DNA of 58,214 bases from JBCBRD01 sp039819785. GTDB lineage: Bacteria > Pseudomonadota > Alphaproteobacteria > Rhizobiales > Hyphomicrobiaceae. The translations under genes and the position numbers were made by a program. Numbering within the stretch: position 1 is the first letter of the stretch; the number at the start of each line of letters is the position of its first letter. Location of the stretch: assembly GCA_039819785.1 (NCBI GenBank), contig JBCBRH010000027.1, positions 1-58,214 on the forward strand, written 5' to 3'. The notes below the pieces were generated by a model that was not told where the DNA came from, did not search any database, and saw only the letters and a program-made list of their open reading frames with translations. Of this stretch, positions 24,817 to 33,000 are shown one piece after another.

Positions 24817-26058
24817 ATGCCCGCATCCGCGACTGCCGCAACAAACCAGAAAATCAAAAAAGTCGTCTTGGCCTATTCGGGCGGTTTGGACACCTCCATC
24901 ATTTTGAAATGGCTGCAGGAGGAGTTTGATGCCGAGGTCATCACGTTCACCGCGGACCTTGGGCAGGGTGAAGAGCTAGGACCTGCCCGTGAAAAAGCCT
25001 TGATGCTGGGCATTCGCGAAGAAAACATTTTCATCGAAGATCTCCGTGAGGAATTCGTCCGCGACTACGTCTTCCCAATGTTTCGCGCCAACGCACTTTA
25101 CGAAGGCGTCTACCTGCTCGGCACATCCATCGCCCGCCCGCTGATCTCCAAAAAACAAATCGAAATCGCGCGGGAAATGGGGGCAGATGCTGTCTGCCAT
25201 GGCGCCACGGGCAAGGGCAACGACCAGATCCGGTTTGAGCTGGGGTACTACGCACTAGAGCCCGGCATCCGGATCATCGCCCCATGGCGTGAATGGAGCT
25301 TCAAGGGTCGCGAAGACCTTTTGGAATTTGCCCGCTCCCATCAAATTCCCGTCGCCAAGGACAAAGAAGGCGAAGCACCATTTTCAGTTGATGCGAACCT
25401 GTTGCACTCATCGTCCGAGGGAAAGGTTCTCGAAGACCCGGACACAACACCACCGAATATCGTCTACCAGCGCACCATCTCCCCGGAAGATGCACCCGAC
25501 AAACCAACCATCATTTCCATCGGGTTCAAACGCGGGGACGCCATCAGCATCAATGGTTACAACCGCTCACCGGCCGAACTCCTGACCGAGCTGAACACGC
25601 TTGGCCATGACAACGGCATCGGCCGCATCGATCTTGTCGAGAACCGGTTTATCGGCATGAAGTCGCGCGGGATCTACGAAACACCGGGCGGGACCATTCT
25701 GCTGGAAGCACACCGCGCGATGGAGAGCCTCACGCTTGACCGAGGTGCGGCCCACCTCAAGGACGAACTGATGCCGCGCTATGCCGAACTCATCTACAAC
25801 GGCTTTTGGTTCTCACCTGAGCGCGAGATGCTGCAGGCGGCCATCGACAAATCGCAAGAGCATGTCGAAGGCGAAGTCCGCCTCAAATTGTACAAGGGCA
25901 ACGTCATCGTCGAAGGCCGCAAGTCAGACAAGTCGCTCTACGCGGAAAGCCTCGTCACGTTTGAAGACGACGCTGGCGCCTACGACCAAAAAGACGCCGA
26001 AGGGTTCATTAAGCTCAACGCTCTGCGATTGAGAACGCTTGGACGCCGGAACGCCTAG
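24817..26058 (+). CDS. argG: Argininosuccinate synthase
   Basis: 413 residues. It joins citrulline and aspartate with ATP in arginine synthesis. The ATP-binding P-loop-like motif is VVLAYSGGLDTSI near the N-terminus; GATGKGNDQIRFELGYY and the substrate loop SVDANLLHSSSEG are also clear. The ATG at 24817 is used, with AGGA about 7 bases upstream; the frame is open to an earlier ATG at 24772. The stop TAG is the first three bases of repeat copy D. A strong terminator follows the repeat. Confidence 0.97.
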   Translation: MPASATAATNQKIKKVVLAYSGGLDTSIILKWLQEEFDAEVITFTADLGQGEELGPAREKALMLGIREENIFIEDLREEFVRDYVFPMFRANALYEGVYLLGTSIARPLISKKQIEIAREMGADAVCHGATGKGNDQIRFELGYYALEPGIRIIAPWREWSFKGREDLLEFARSHQIPVAKDKEGEAPFSVDANLLHSSSEGKVLEDPDTTPPNIVYQRTISPEDAPDKPTIISIGFKRGDAISINGYNRSPAELLTELNTLGHDNGIGRIDLVENRFIGMKSRGIYETPGGTILLEAHRAMESLTLDRGAAHLKDELMPRYAELIYNGFWFSPEREMLQAAIDKSQEHVEGEVRLKLYKGNVIVEGRKSDKSLYAESLVTFEDDAGAYDQKDAEGFIKLNALRLRTLGRRNA

Positions 26059-26160
26059 AGCATGCTCAGGCAAAGTGTACGCGGTTTTCCGCCCGGAACA
26101 TGCTCCAAATTAAGAGCACAGAGCCTGCTTTGCTGGTCCACGAAAAGCAAACAGGCTCTA
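26056..26160. repeat. 105-bp double-hairpin element, copy D
   Basis: 105 bases from TAGAGCATGCTC to AGGCTCTA. The left hairpin GAGCATGCTC...GGAACATGCTC and right hairpin AGAGCCTGCTTTGC...GCAAACAGGCTCT are well preserved, and both ends keep the TA. The first three bases are the argG stop codon, so the gene ends exactly where the element begins. Confidence 0.93.
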
Positions 26161-26185
26161 AGCATCACCGCGAGAATGGACCAAC

Positions 26186-26225
26186 AAAAACGGGACGCCC
26201 CAATTCAATGAGCCGTCCCGTTTTT
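26186..26225. terminator. Bidirectional terminator between argG and a small gene
   Basis: AAAAACGGGACG (26186-26197) and CGTCCCGTTTTT (26214-26225) form a perfect 12-bp inverted repeat with a 16-base loop. A T run follows on each strand, so it can end argG transcription from the left and the small exported protein gene from the right. Confidence 0.88.
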
Positions 26226-26255
26226 CTGTTCGATCGAAATTCGATAGAATCGGTT

Positions 26256-26501
26256 TTACCGCGAGCGTGTTGGCAGCATGGAGCTTACACGCTTGACCAG
26301 CTTTTCAATTTCGCCTGTCGAGCGGCATGAGCCCTTCGACATCACAACATCGAAGCTGCATTTTTCGCTCGCTTTGCAAACGAAGTTAACAGTCTCGCCG
26401 CGCAACGTTTTTCCATGGCACATCTTTGAAGAGTGGCCATCAGCCTGTGCGGCCGTGGCGACGACCGTGAAGGCGGCAGCAAGTGCGATTTTACGAAGCA
26501 T
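26256..26501 (-). CDS. Small exported cysteine-containing protein
   Basis: 81 residues. A signal peptide (1-19, ending AQA) is followed by a mature peptide of about 60 residues with four Cys (in KMCHGK, NFVCKAS, EKCSFD and GSCRS), enough for two disulfides. It is basic near the C-terminus. A start four residues upstream (26513) is possible. The convergent terminator with argG lies 30 bases downstream. Family unknown. Confidence 0.7.
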   Translation of the reverse strand: MLRKIALAAAFTVVATAAQADGHSSKMCHGKTLRGETVNFVCKASEKCSFDVVMSKGSCRSTGEIEKLVKRVSSMLPTRSR

Positions 26502-26513
26502 AATGAAACCCAA

Positions 26514-27003
26514 TCTCTGTTTTCACCGAGTTTAACCAACGCCGGAGCAGCCCCCCGACACTCTCACATGCGTCCGCTCACCCGAGCAGCAAAAGCTCCG
26601 GCTCAATCGTGAACGCGGTTTAAACCTATCTTGAGAGTATGAACCATTCACCAACGAACGCTGCCCGCGGTAAATTTCTCGATGTGCCGTGCTCCCAACA
26701 GCCAGACCAGTATACCCAGCGCCTAGGAAAACATGGTCGTTTTCACCGATGAATGGGATGAACCACCCGCGAGGTGCCAGCATCGCAGGGCGTTCCGTTC
26801 ATCTTTGAATTATTGAGAAGCCCGCCGTCCTCCGGCCTTGGCCCGCGAAACGGTCAACAGCCCGCTCTCTGCAGCACAGTCAGCAACTCGTAGGACCCGC
26901 CATCCCGCACTGATGATGAGGAAACGGGGGCAAGCGGCTCTTGTGACCCGTAAGACAGCCCGCGCCACGCCGCATCGCGCACGATGGCAGCTGGTGCTTT
27001 CAG
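26514..27003. other. Intergenic region, no gene seen
   Basis: About 490 bases between the small exported protein gene and the end of the SCO gene. Open frames exist but are antisense or unconserved, including one that runs into the SCO gene. The GC-rich part near 26820-26990 gives no clear RNA fold by eye. It should hold the promoter of the small gene near 26520-26650. Confidence 0.35.
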
Positions 27004-27795
27004 TCAGTTCGAAGCCGAGCCGGAGATGTAACCGCGCACAATTTCGGCCATACGTTCCGCTCCGAGGACCGGCGGCATCAACGTGTGAAACGAACCGTCC
27101 GGGCCAAGCAGAAAAACATAGGACCCGTGCGCATAAACGGCCCCGTGCTCTGGATGCTCGAAGACCACGTTGCGCGTCACCTGGAAGGCGTCATATGCAT
27201 TTTGCAACGCAGCCGTCTCACCTGTCAGGCCAACCATACGATCATGAATTTTCGCGACAGCCGGACCCAGCGTTGCAACCGTATCCCGCTCCGGATCGAC
27301 GGTGATCAAAACTGGCGTCACCACCATTCCTTTGGCGTCCAGACGCTCCACCGTCTCAGCCATGCGCGGCAGTGCAACCGAGCAGATCGCCTGGCAGTTG
27401 GCGTAACCGAAAAACACGAGTTGAAACCGGCCATCGGGATCCCGCGACGTCCGCACCCGGCCCGACTGATCGATCAGTGTGTAATCGCCACCCTTGATGG
27501 ACGGAAACCCAGGCGTATTGCCGGGTAAGGCCCGCTCTACACCTTCGGCCAACCCTGCACCACCGGTTTGGCCGGCTGCACCATTGGTGTCGGCACCACC
27601 TTTTCGAGTGTCAGACGCATCACTTGCTTCATGCCGCGCAGCCTCCTCCACCGATCCATGCACGACACCATTATGCGCTTGCCCCACCGAGATCGAAACG
27701 ACGATCGCAATCAAAGCCGCAACGAGCCCGAGCACGCGCGCTGGCATCACACCGGTTCCAAGACGCGCGGGGCCAAATGGAAAAGACCCGTTCAT
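27004..27795 (-). CDS. SCO1/SenC family copper-handling thioredoxin-like protein
   Basis: 263 residues. An N-terminal hydrophobic anchor (about 17-40) precedes a Gly/Ala-rich linker and a thioredoxin-fold domain from about 95. The SCO metal site is complete: CQAIC (CxxxC) in FFGYANCQAICS and the third ligand His in YAHGSYVFLLG. SCO proteins deliver copper to, or reduce thiols of, cytochrome c oxidase and other periplasmic enzymes. The ATG overlaps the upstream gene stop by four bases, so it is the third gene of a tight operon with two exported Cys proteins. No oxidase genes are nearby. Confidence 0.92.
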   Translation of the reverse strand: MNGSFPFGPARLGTGVMPARVLGLVAALIAIVVSISVGQAHNGVVHGSVEEAARHEASDASDTRKGGADTNGAAGQTGGAGLAEGVERALPGNTPGFPSIKGGDYTLIDQSGRVRTSRDPDGRFQLVFFGYANCQAICSVALPRMAETVERLDAKGMVVTPVLITVDPERDTVATLGPAVAKIHDRMVGLTGETAALQNAYDAFQVTRNVVFEHPEHGAVYAHGSYVFLLGPDGSFHTLMPPVLGAERMAEIVRGYISGSASN

Positions 27796-28424
27796 TCGTT
27801 ATCTTTCCGCCAGGCATCATCCACGTCATGACCAAGGCCGAAATAGCCGCTTTGTTCAATCTGCTTCAGCACGCGTGGATCGCGCCTGAACCAGGGACCC
27901 TCTCCCTCGGCAACCGCAGGGTTGCGTTTCTTCCACGCATCCGTCCAAGCCGTTGTCTTGATCCAATCCTCATCACCTGTGACGCGGATAAACTGCGCCA
28001 TGTAGATTTTCGCCTTTACGCCTGGATCATCGCCAAGCAGCAAACCGTCGACGTCGACTTGTTTTCCGCAATACGGCAACAAATCATCAACCCCGCCGTT
28101 GAACTCGAACTGACTGTTTTTCGACACCATGATGAGTTGCTGATCAGACGCGCGAACGATCCCGAGGTTGCGGAACCCATCCCCGCAATTCGCCGGGCAA
28201 TCGCCGGACAGCTCACACAGAATATCGACAACCTTGCCAGAGAACGTGGCTTTGGTCTCACCCGCCAACCCCAGCTCCTGCGCCTGACTACCCTTGGAAA
28301 AATCCTCCGCCAGCGCGCCGTTTAGTGCGACAGGCGATCCAAGCAACGCCAGCGCAAGTAGCGCACGACCTGCGAGTCCCAAACGTCTGCTCGTCATAGT
28401 CTGTGTCATGGCTGCAAATCTCAT
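27792..28424 (-). CDS. Exported Cys-containing protein, middle gene of the SCO operon
   Basis: 210 residues. Signal peptide to about residue 39 (GALAED). The mature part opens with GKVVDILCELSGDCPANCGDG, then FRNLGIV and SDQQLIMVSKN, reading as a small beta-barrel with three or four Cys. A further Cys is in LPYCGKQVDVDG. The C-terminal third is Trp/Arg-rich (WKKRNPAVAEGEGPWFRRDPR in parts). The G-x-V-V-D-x-x-C-x-L-S-G motif is also in the first gene of the operon, so they are distant paralogues. A metal or redox role is suggested by the SCO neighbour only. Confidence 0.75.
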   Translation of the reverse strand: MRFAAMTQTMTSRRLGLAGRALLALALLGSPVALNGALAEDFSKGSQAQELGLAGETKATFSGKVVDILCELSGDCPANCGDGFRNLGIVRASDQQLIMVSKNSQFEFNGGVDDLLPYCGKQVDVDGLLLGDDPGVKAKIYMAQFIRVTGDEDWIKTTAWTDAWKKRNPAVAEGEGPWFRRDPRVLKQIEQSGYFGLGHDVDDAWRKDNE

Positions 28425-28437
28425 GTCGCATCAGGCC

Positions 28438-28914
28438 TCACTTCGATTCCGGAATGGCAAACCCAGGGATTGGACCGTAGTCCTCATGGGTCTTGTTCAC
28501 GATGCCGTCGTTTGCCACGACATGCTCCACAACGAGGTAGTTCACACCATCCCGCACGTAGTGCTGACCCTTGGCGGTGATCAGGTTGCTCTGGATTTCC
28601 ATGATCGTGTCAGTCTGCGCCAGCGGGTCTTCGCCTTTGATCTTCAAAACCATGTAGACCGTGCCGTCTTCCGCGCGCACACCGACGGGAATGCCGCCCG
28701 CCGCACACCATAGCGCGCAGGTATGATGCGCTGTCCCAACCACGGCATCCGGCCCGCCCATCACCCCTGACAGGTAACACCAGGTATCGATGATTTCGCC
28801 CTTCACCTCGATCGGCTCAGGAGTTGTGGCGGCGTGAGCGGCGAAAACCGGGGTAAAGGGAAGACAGCCCGCCAGGACGGTGCGGGCCAAAAACGACCCG
28901 GGGAGGATTGGCAT
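28438..28914 (-). CDS. Exported Cys-containing protein, first gene of the SCO operon
   Basis: 158 residues. Signal peptide to about residue 29 (AHAA). The mature part starts VKGEIIDTWCYLSGVMGG, the same G-x-I/V-I/V-D-x-x-C-x-L-S-G block as the next gene, followed by AHHTCALWCAAGGIPVGV, which holds two Cys in CALWC and two His, a plausible copper site. The rest is beta-rich (YMVLKIKG..., VRDGVNYLVVEH). It ends 13 bases before the next gene. I do not recognise a named family with certainty. Confidence 0.75.
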   Translation of the reverse strand: MPILPGSFLARTVLAGCLPFTPVFAAHAATTPEPIEVKGEIIDTWCYLSGVMGGPDAVVGTAHHTCALWCAAGGIPVGVRAEDGTVYMVLKIKGEDPLAQTDTIMEIQSNLITAKGQHYVRDGVNYLVVEHVVANDGIVNKTHEDYGPIPGFAIPESK

Positions 28915-29142
28915 GATGGATCTCGGTTCATGGTGATGGAGGAGATGAAGGAGCGCAATGTCGCGGGCAACCTACATCACCAAGCCGAGCAATGTCATTC
29001 ACAAGCGAACCGCTGAGCATGAAGTGTTCGTGAGCTGCGTTGCCCGCAGAAGGACCCGCCAGCACAAAAACCGCCCGACGAAACGCTCTCCCTCCGGCGT
29101 CGGGAATTCGGCAACCAAAGCCCTACGGCTATAGGCAATCGG

Positions 29143-29688
29143 TCAGAAGCTGCGGTTGGCGGAGGTGTAGATCGGCTCGACCTTATTCTTCGCGACCTGC
29201 CGCTTTTCCTGTAGCGGTTCGGAAATCGCCGCATACGCCGCATTGATCCGCCGTGACATGGCCGACAGATACGAAATCACCTCATCGGGCAAATCGGCCG
29301 TAGCATAACGGTCTGGGTGATAGACTTTCGACAAGCGATGGTAGGCTTCGCGAACGCCCTCATAGTCACTGGCCCGCGGAACACCCAGGATCTGGTAGGG
29401 ATCAAATGACCCCGACAGAGATGAGCCCACGCCGCTCAGTTGGGTTGCAGATGGCGCACCCACCAGTCTGATGTCCCGAATGGATGTCTTGGCAATCAGC
29501 GATCCCTCGCCCTGGTAGGTCTCGAACTCGAGAAAAACACTCGGTCCGTTCAAAACGTCATGAATTTTCCGGTTAACCGAGACTAGGAAGCGACCTTTGA
29601 GAAACCGGCCATCGTCCAGCCGCAGCTCTACGGGAACACCTGATTTCTTATCGGAATGCTGCGACTCGACGCGATTGCGTTCAAACAT
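29143..29688 (-). CDS. J-domain protein (DnaJ-like)
   Basis: 181 residues. The C-terminal J domain (about 95-165) has the HPD signature in YHRLSKVYHPDRYA and the DPYQILGVPRASDYEGVREAY start of helix I-II, so it should stimulate an Hsp70 ATPase. The N-terminal part (GVPVELRLDDGRFLKG, then DVLNGPSVFLEFETY) is a separate small beta domain that I recall from alphaproteobacterial J proteins and cannot name. The ATG at 29688 has AGGG 8 bases upstream; the frame extends further without conservation. Confidence 0.88.
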   Translation of the reverse strand: MFERNRVESQHSDKKSGVPVELRLDDGRFLKGRFLVSVNRKIHDVLNGPSVFLEFETYQGEGSLIAKTSIRDIRLVGAPSATQLSGVGSSLSGSFDPYQILGVPRASDYEGVREAYHRLSKVYHPDRYATADLPDEVISYLSAMSRRINAAYAAISEPLQEKRQVAKNKVEPIYTSANRSF

Positions 29689-29707
29689 GCCATTTGCCCT
29701 GATACGT

Positions 29708-29723
29708 CCCGTTTCAAAACGGG
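29708..29723 (-). promoter_or_regulatory. Inverted repeat upstream of the J-domain gene
   Basis: CCCGTTT-CA-AAACGGG, a perfect 7-bp inverted repeat with a 2-base spacer, lies about 20 bases before the start codon of the J-domain gene. Its size and place suit a repressor operator or a small 5' hairpin. No regulator can be named. Confidence 0.4.
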
Positions 29724-30083
29724 TATTGACCACGTAGCAAGTGCTTAGCAAGAACCATGCAACCGTCTTTACGCGCGCCAGTGCAGACCCAGCACGTCTC
29801 CGAAATACAAAGTCAGCGACGCCAGGCCGCATCTGTTGCGGTGCTCTTCAGTTGAGGCCGCAACAAAATCGGCAAGCGACATGGTGGCGTCTGGCAGGTT
29901 TGGCGGCGGTATGCTACGTCGCTCAGGAAATATTGCGCCGCACCAATCCTGGCTGCCCATAATACCCGAGTGACCGGGAGGGTTTAGCAATGGTCTGCGT
30001 CGACAAAACCAAGAGCCCAAAACCACAACCAGCATAGAGCTAACAACGGCCCGGCACGATCACTCTCGGGTCCGTATCAGGAA
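29724..30083. other. Intergenic region between divergent J-domain and typA genes
   Basis: No gene is supported. The region should contain the promoters of both flanking genes, but no clear -35/-10 pair was found by eye. The AGGA at 30081 is very close to the first ATG of typA. Confidence 0.35.
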
Positions 30084-31919
30084 ATGATCGCCCAAATGAA
30101 GCTGCGCAACATCGCAATCATCGCCCACGTCGACCACGGGAAAACAACTCTCGTTGACGAACTTCTAAAGCAATCCGGCGCCTTCCGTGACAACCAGAAG
30201 GTCGCCGAACGTGCGATGGATTCCAACGACATCGAACGCGAGCGCGGTATCACGATCCTGGCGAAGTGCACGTCCGTCGTCTGGGACAACACCCGGATCA
30301 ACATTGTTGACACACCGGGACACGCAGACTTCGGCGGCGAAGTCGAACGTATTCTGAACATGGTCGATGGGGCCATCGTGCTGGTGGACGCCTCCGAAGG
30401 CCCGCTCCCCCAGACGAAGTTCGTCGTCTCGAAAGCACTCAAGCAGGGCATGCGCCCGATCGTCGTCATCAACAAAATCGACCGGCCGGACGAACGCCAC
30501 CAGGAAGTCCTCAACGAAGTTTTTGATCTTTTCGCAGCCTGTGATGCCGATGACGATCAGCTTGATTTCCCAGTCCTGTTCGGCTCCGGCCGCGATGGAT
30601 GGATGGCAGCCGACCCATCAGGCCCCAAGGACAACCTCAACCCGTTGTTCGAACTCGTTATGAGCCATGTCCCCGAACCAACCATCGAGGCAGGCCCCCT
30701 GCGCTTGATCGCAACCACCTTGGAGGCTGACCCATTCCTGGGGCGCATCCTGACCGGGCGCATCATCACCGGGGAGATCCGCCCCAACCAACAGGTGAAA
30801 GCCATCCGCCACGATGGCTCACAGGTTGAAAACTTCCGCGTCTCGAAGGTCCTCGCCTTCCGTGGTTTGGAACGCACTGCGGTCGACGTGTGCGAAGCCG
30901 GTGACATCGTCGCCATCGCTGGCATGACCGAGGCCACCGTCGCTGACACGATTTGCGATGTTGAAGTCACCGATCCCGTCGCCGCCCAACCCATCGATCC
31001 GCCAACGCTATCGATGACCTTCCGCATCAACGACGGCCCGTTTGCCGGCAAGGAAGGCGACAAGGTTCAAAGCCGCGTCATCCGCGAGCGCCTGCTCAAG
31101 GAAGCAGAACGCAACATCGCAATCCACATCAAGGAAAACGCTGACAAGGATTCGTTTGATGTCTCAGGCCGCGGCGAGCTTCAACTCGCCATCCTGATCG
31201 AAAACATGCGCCGCGAAGGCTTTGAACTAACGGTCTCCCGCCCGCGCGTCGTCTTCAAAACCGATGAAGCAACCGGCGAACGTGTCGAACCCATCGAAGA
31301 AGTCATCATCGACGTCGATGAAGAGCACTCCGGCATCGTCGTCCAGAAGCTGTCGGAACGCCGTGCTGATCTGATGGAGATGAAACCTTCAGGCGGCGGC
31401 AGACAACGCCTCGTGCTCCACGCTCCAACCCGAGGACTTCTCGGATACCAGAGCGAACTTCTGTCAGACACCCGCGGTACAGCTGTCATGAACCGCTTGT
31501 TCCATAGCTACGCCCCCTTCAAAGGCGAAATCCAAGGCCGCCGGGCCGGTGTTCTGATCTCCAACGGCGTCGGCGATGCCACCGCGTACTCACTGTTTAA
31601 CCTTCAAGATCGCGGATCGATGATGATCGGCCCCCAGACCAAGGTTTACGAAGGCATGCTGGTCGGCGAGCACTCCCGGGAAAATGACCTTATCGTCAAC
31701 GTGGTGGTTAACAAGAAACTGACCAACGTCCGTTCGTCCGGAAAAGACGAAGCTCTGACATTGACCCCGCCCATGAAGCTGCCGCTGGAGCGCGCGCTGT
31801 CTTACGTCCAGGACGATGAACTGGTGGAGGTCACGCCAGAGAGCATCCGTCTCCGCAAACGCTGGCTAGACCCGAACGAGCGAAAGAAGCGCGAAAAAAT
31901 GGCGGTAACTGCGGCCTAA
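30084..31919 (+). CDS. typA: Translational GTPase TypA/BipA
   Basis: 611 residues, normal length. Ribosome-associated GTPase related to EF-G, involved in 50S assembly and stress adaptation. G1 is AHVDHGKTTL, G2/G3 are ERERGITI and DTPGHADFGGEV, G4 is NKIDRP. The later domains include GRGELQLAILIENMRREGFE and the C-terminal NVRSSGKDEALTLTPP motif typical of TypA. An ATG at 30096 is an alternative start. No neighbour shares its strand closely. Confidence 0.97.
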   Translation: MIAQMKLRNIAIIAHVDHGKTTLVDELLKQSGAFRDNQKVAERAMDSNDIERERGITILAKCTSVVWDNTRINIVDTPGHADFGGEVERILNMVDGAIVLVDASEGPLPQTKFVVSKALKQGMRPIVVINKIDRPDERHQEVLNEVFDLFAACDADDDQLDFPVLFGSGRDGWMAADPSGPKDNLNPLFELVMSHVPEPTIEAGPLRLIATTLEADPFLGRILTGRIITGEIRPNQQVKAIRHDGSQVENFRVSKVLAFRGLERTAVDVCEAGDIVAIAGMTEATVADTICDVEVTDPVAAQPIDPPTLSMTFRINDGPFAGKEGDKVQSRVIRERLLKEAERNIAIHIKENADKDSFDVSGRGELQLAILIENMRREGFELTVSRPRVVFKTDEATGERVEPIEEVIIDVDEEHSGIVVQKLSERRADLMEMKPSGGGRQRLVLHAPTRGLLGYQSELLSDTRGTAVMNRLFHSYAPFKGEIQGRRAGVLISNGVGDATAYSLFNLQDRGSMMIGPQTKVYEGMLVGEHSRENDLIVNVVVNKKLTNVRSSGKDEALTLTPPMKLPLERALSYVQDDELVEVTPESIRLRKRWLDPNERKKREKMAVTAA

Positions 31920-32129
31920 CCGCCCACAAAATACGCTACACACGACAGCCGTTTATCTATCCTACGCTGGCCTCATTTCGAGTAGATCGCGACACGATCC
32001 GCCGCACATCTTTCCCTGTTCCATAGAAAACTGTGCCTCAATATGATCTGTTGTAAAGTCAATACGGCGCAAAGCCCGCGCCATTGCGCTCAAATCGTTC
32101 CACGTTGACGCCACGACAGGAGATCCGAC

Positions 32130-32411
32130 ATGAAATTCGCACCGTTATGTGTGTGTGCCGGTCTGGCAGCACTTACTGCAGCCCCTATTGGAGCAGGTAA
32201 AGCGATAGCAGGTGATGACGACGTCACCCGCCACGAACGTGCAGAAATTCGCGAAGCCATCCGCGACATCGGTTGCCGAACAAAAGGTATGGATATCGAC
32301 AAAAAATCAAATGGAACATTTGAGGTCGAAGATGTCCGTTGCCCGGATGGAGAAGAATACGAGTTTCTATTTACCAGCTCTTTTGAACTTATCGGTGGAA
32401 AGCGGGATTGA
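32130..32411 (+). CDS. Small exported PepSY-like protein, first of a pair
   Basis: 93 residues. Signal peptide to about residue 27 (AIAG). The mature part, TRHERAEIREAIRDIGCRTK then FEVEDVRCPDGEEYEFLF, has the helix-strand-strand pattern of a PepSY domain with two Cys. It closely resembles the next gene, which keeps the same Cys spacing (IEAALEKLGCK...DDTKCADGLQFDV). AGGAG ribosome-binding site. Likely periplasmic; PepSY-type proteins often bind or inhibit proteases or bind ligands, but the role here is unknown. Confidence 0.78.
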   Translation: MKFAPLCVCAGLAALTAAPIGAGKAIAGDDDVTRHERAEIREAIRDIGCRTKGMDIDKKSNGTFEVEDVRCPDGEEYEFLFTSSFELIGGKRD

Positions 32412-32488
32412 TTGCAATAAAAGCGCTTCGCGTATAATTATGTCACGCTACGCCATCACCAATGGAAACAAAACAAGGAGACCACACA

Positions 32489-32746
32489 ATGCTTCGTCTA
32501 ATTATCGCCACAGCCCTGCTCGCAATCGGTTCGACCGTTGCAATGGCCGACGAGAAACCAACGGCAGACGAAATTAAATCAATCGAGGCTGCCCTCGAAA
32601 AGCTCGGTTGTAAGGGCGGTGAATACGAGAAAGAAGACGAAGCCAGCGGTGTTTACGAAATCGATGACACCAAGTGCGCCGATGGGTTGCAGTTCGACGT
32701 GAAGCTGGACAAGGACTTCAACCTTATCGTCATGTCGCGCGACTAA
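32489..32746 (+). CDS. Small exported PepSY-like protein, second of a pair
   Basis: 85 residues from the ATG at 32489, which is preceded by AAGGAGACC; an ATG 27 bases upstream is less likely. Signal peptide to about residue 20 (AMAD). The mature part EIKSIEAALEKLGCKGG and VYEIDDTKCADGLQF matches the preceding gene. It is very acidic (Asp/Glu-rich). A terminator follows about 45 bases downstream, so the two form a short operon. Confidence 0.8.
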   Translation: MLRLIIATALLAIGSTVAMADEKPTADEIKSIEAALEKLGCKGGEYEKEDEASGVYEIDDTKCADGLQFDVKLDKDFNLIVMSRD

Positions 32747-32789
32747 TCTGCCCCAGCGACGACAAATAATTCGCAGTTCGCAGGATTCA

Positions 32790-32827
32790 AAGGCCGGTCG
32801 GCATAAATTGCCCGCCGGTCTTTTCTT
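32790..32827 (+). terminator. Rho-independent terminator after the PepSY pair
   Basis: AAGGCCGGTCGGC pairs with GCCCGCCGGTCTT (one mismatch and two wobbles) around ATAAATT, followed by TTTTCTTTT. It ends the transcript of the two small exported proteins. Confidence 0.75.
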
Positions 32828-33000
32828 TTGCTTGCTCGAATGAGGATCTCAAATCCATCCAGGCAAATACTCCAAACCCAAAACCCTCTTAAGAGGTTAA
32901 CTTTATTGCTACAATTTATCTCAAGCCCGTAACCAAAAACCAAATCATCGCACGTACACTGATTTGATAATTAGAGGCTAATCGACTAGCGGCGAAGTAA

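Noticed and set aside
26838..27305. 155-codon plus-strand frame running into the SCO gene
   Set aside because: Low-complexity basic translation with no ribosome-binding site; antisense to the SCO gene.
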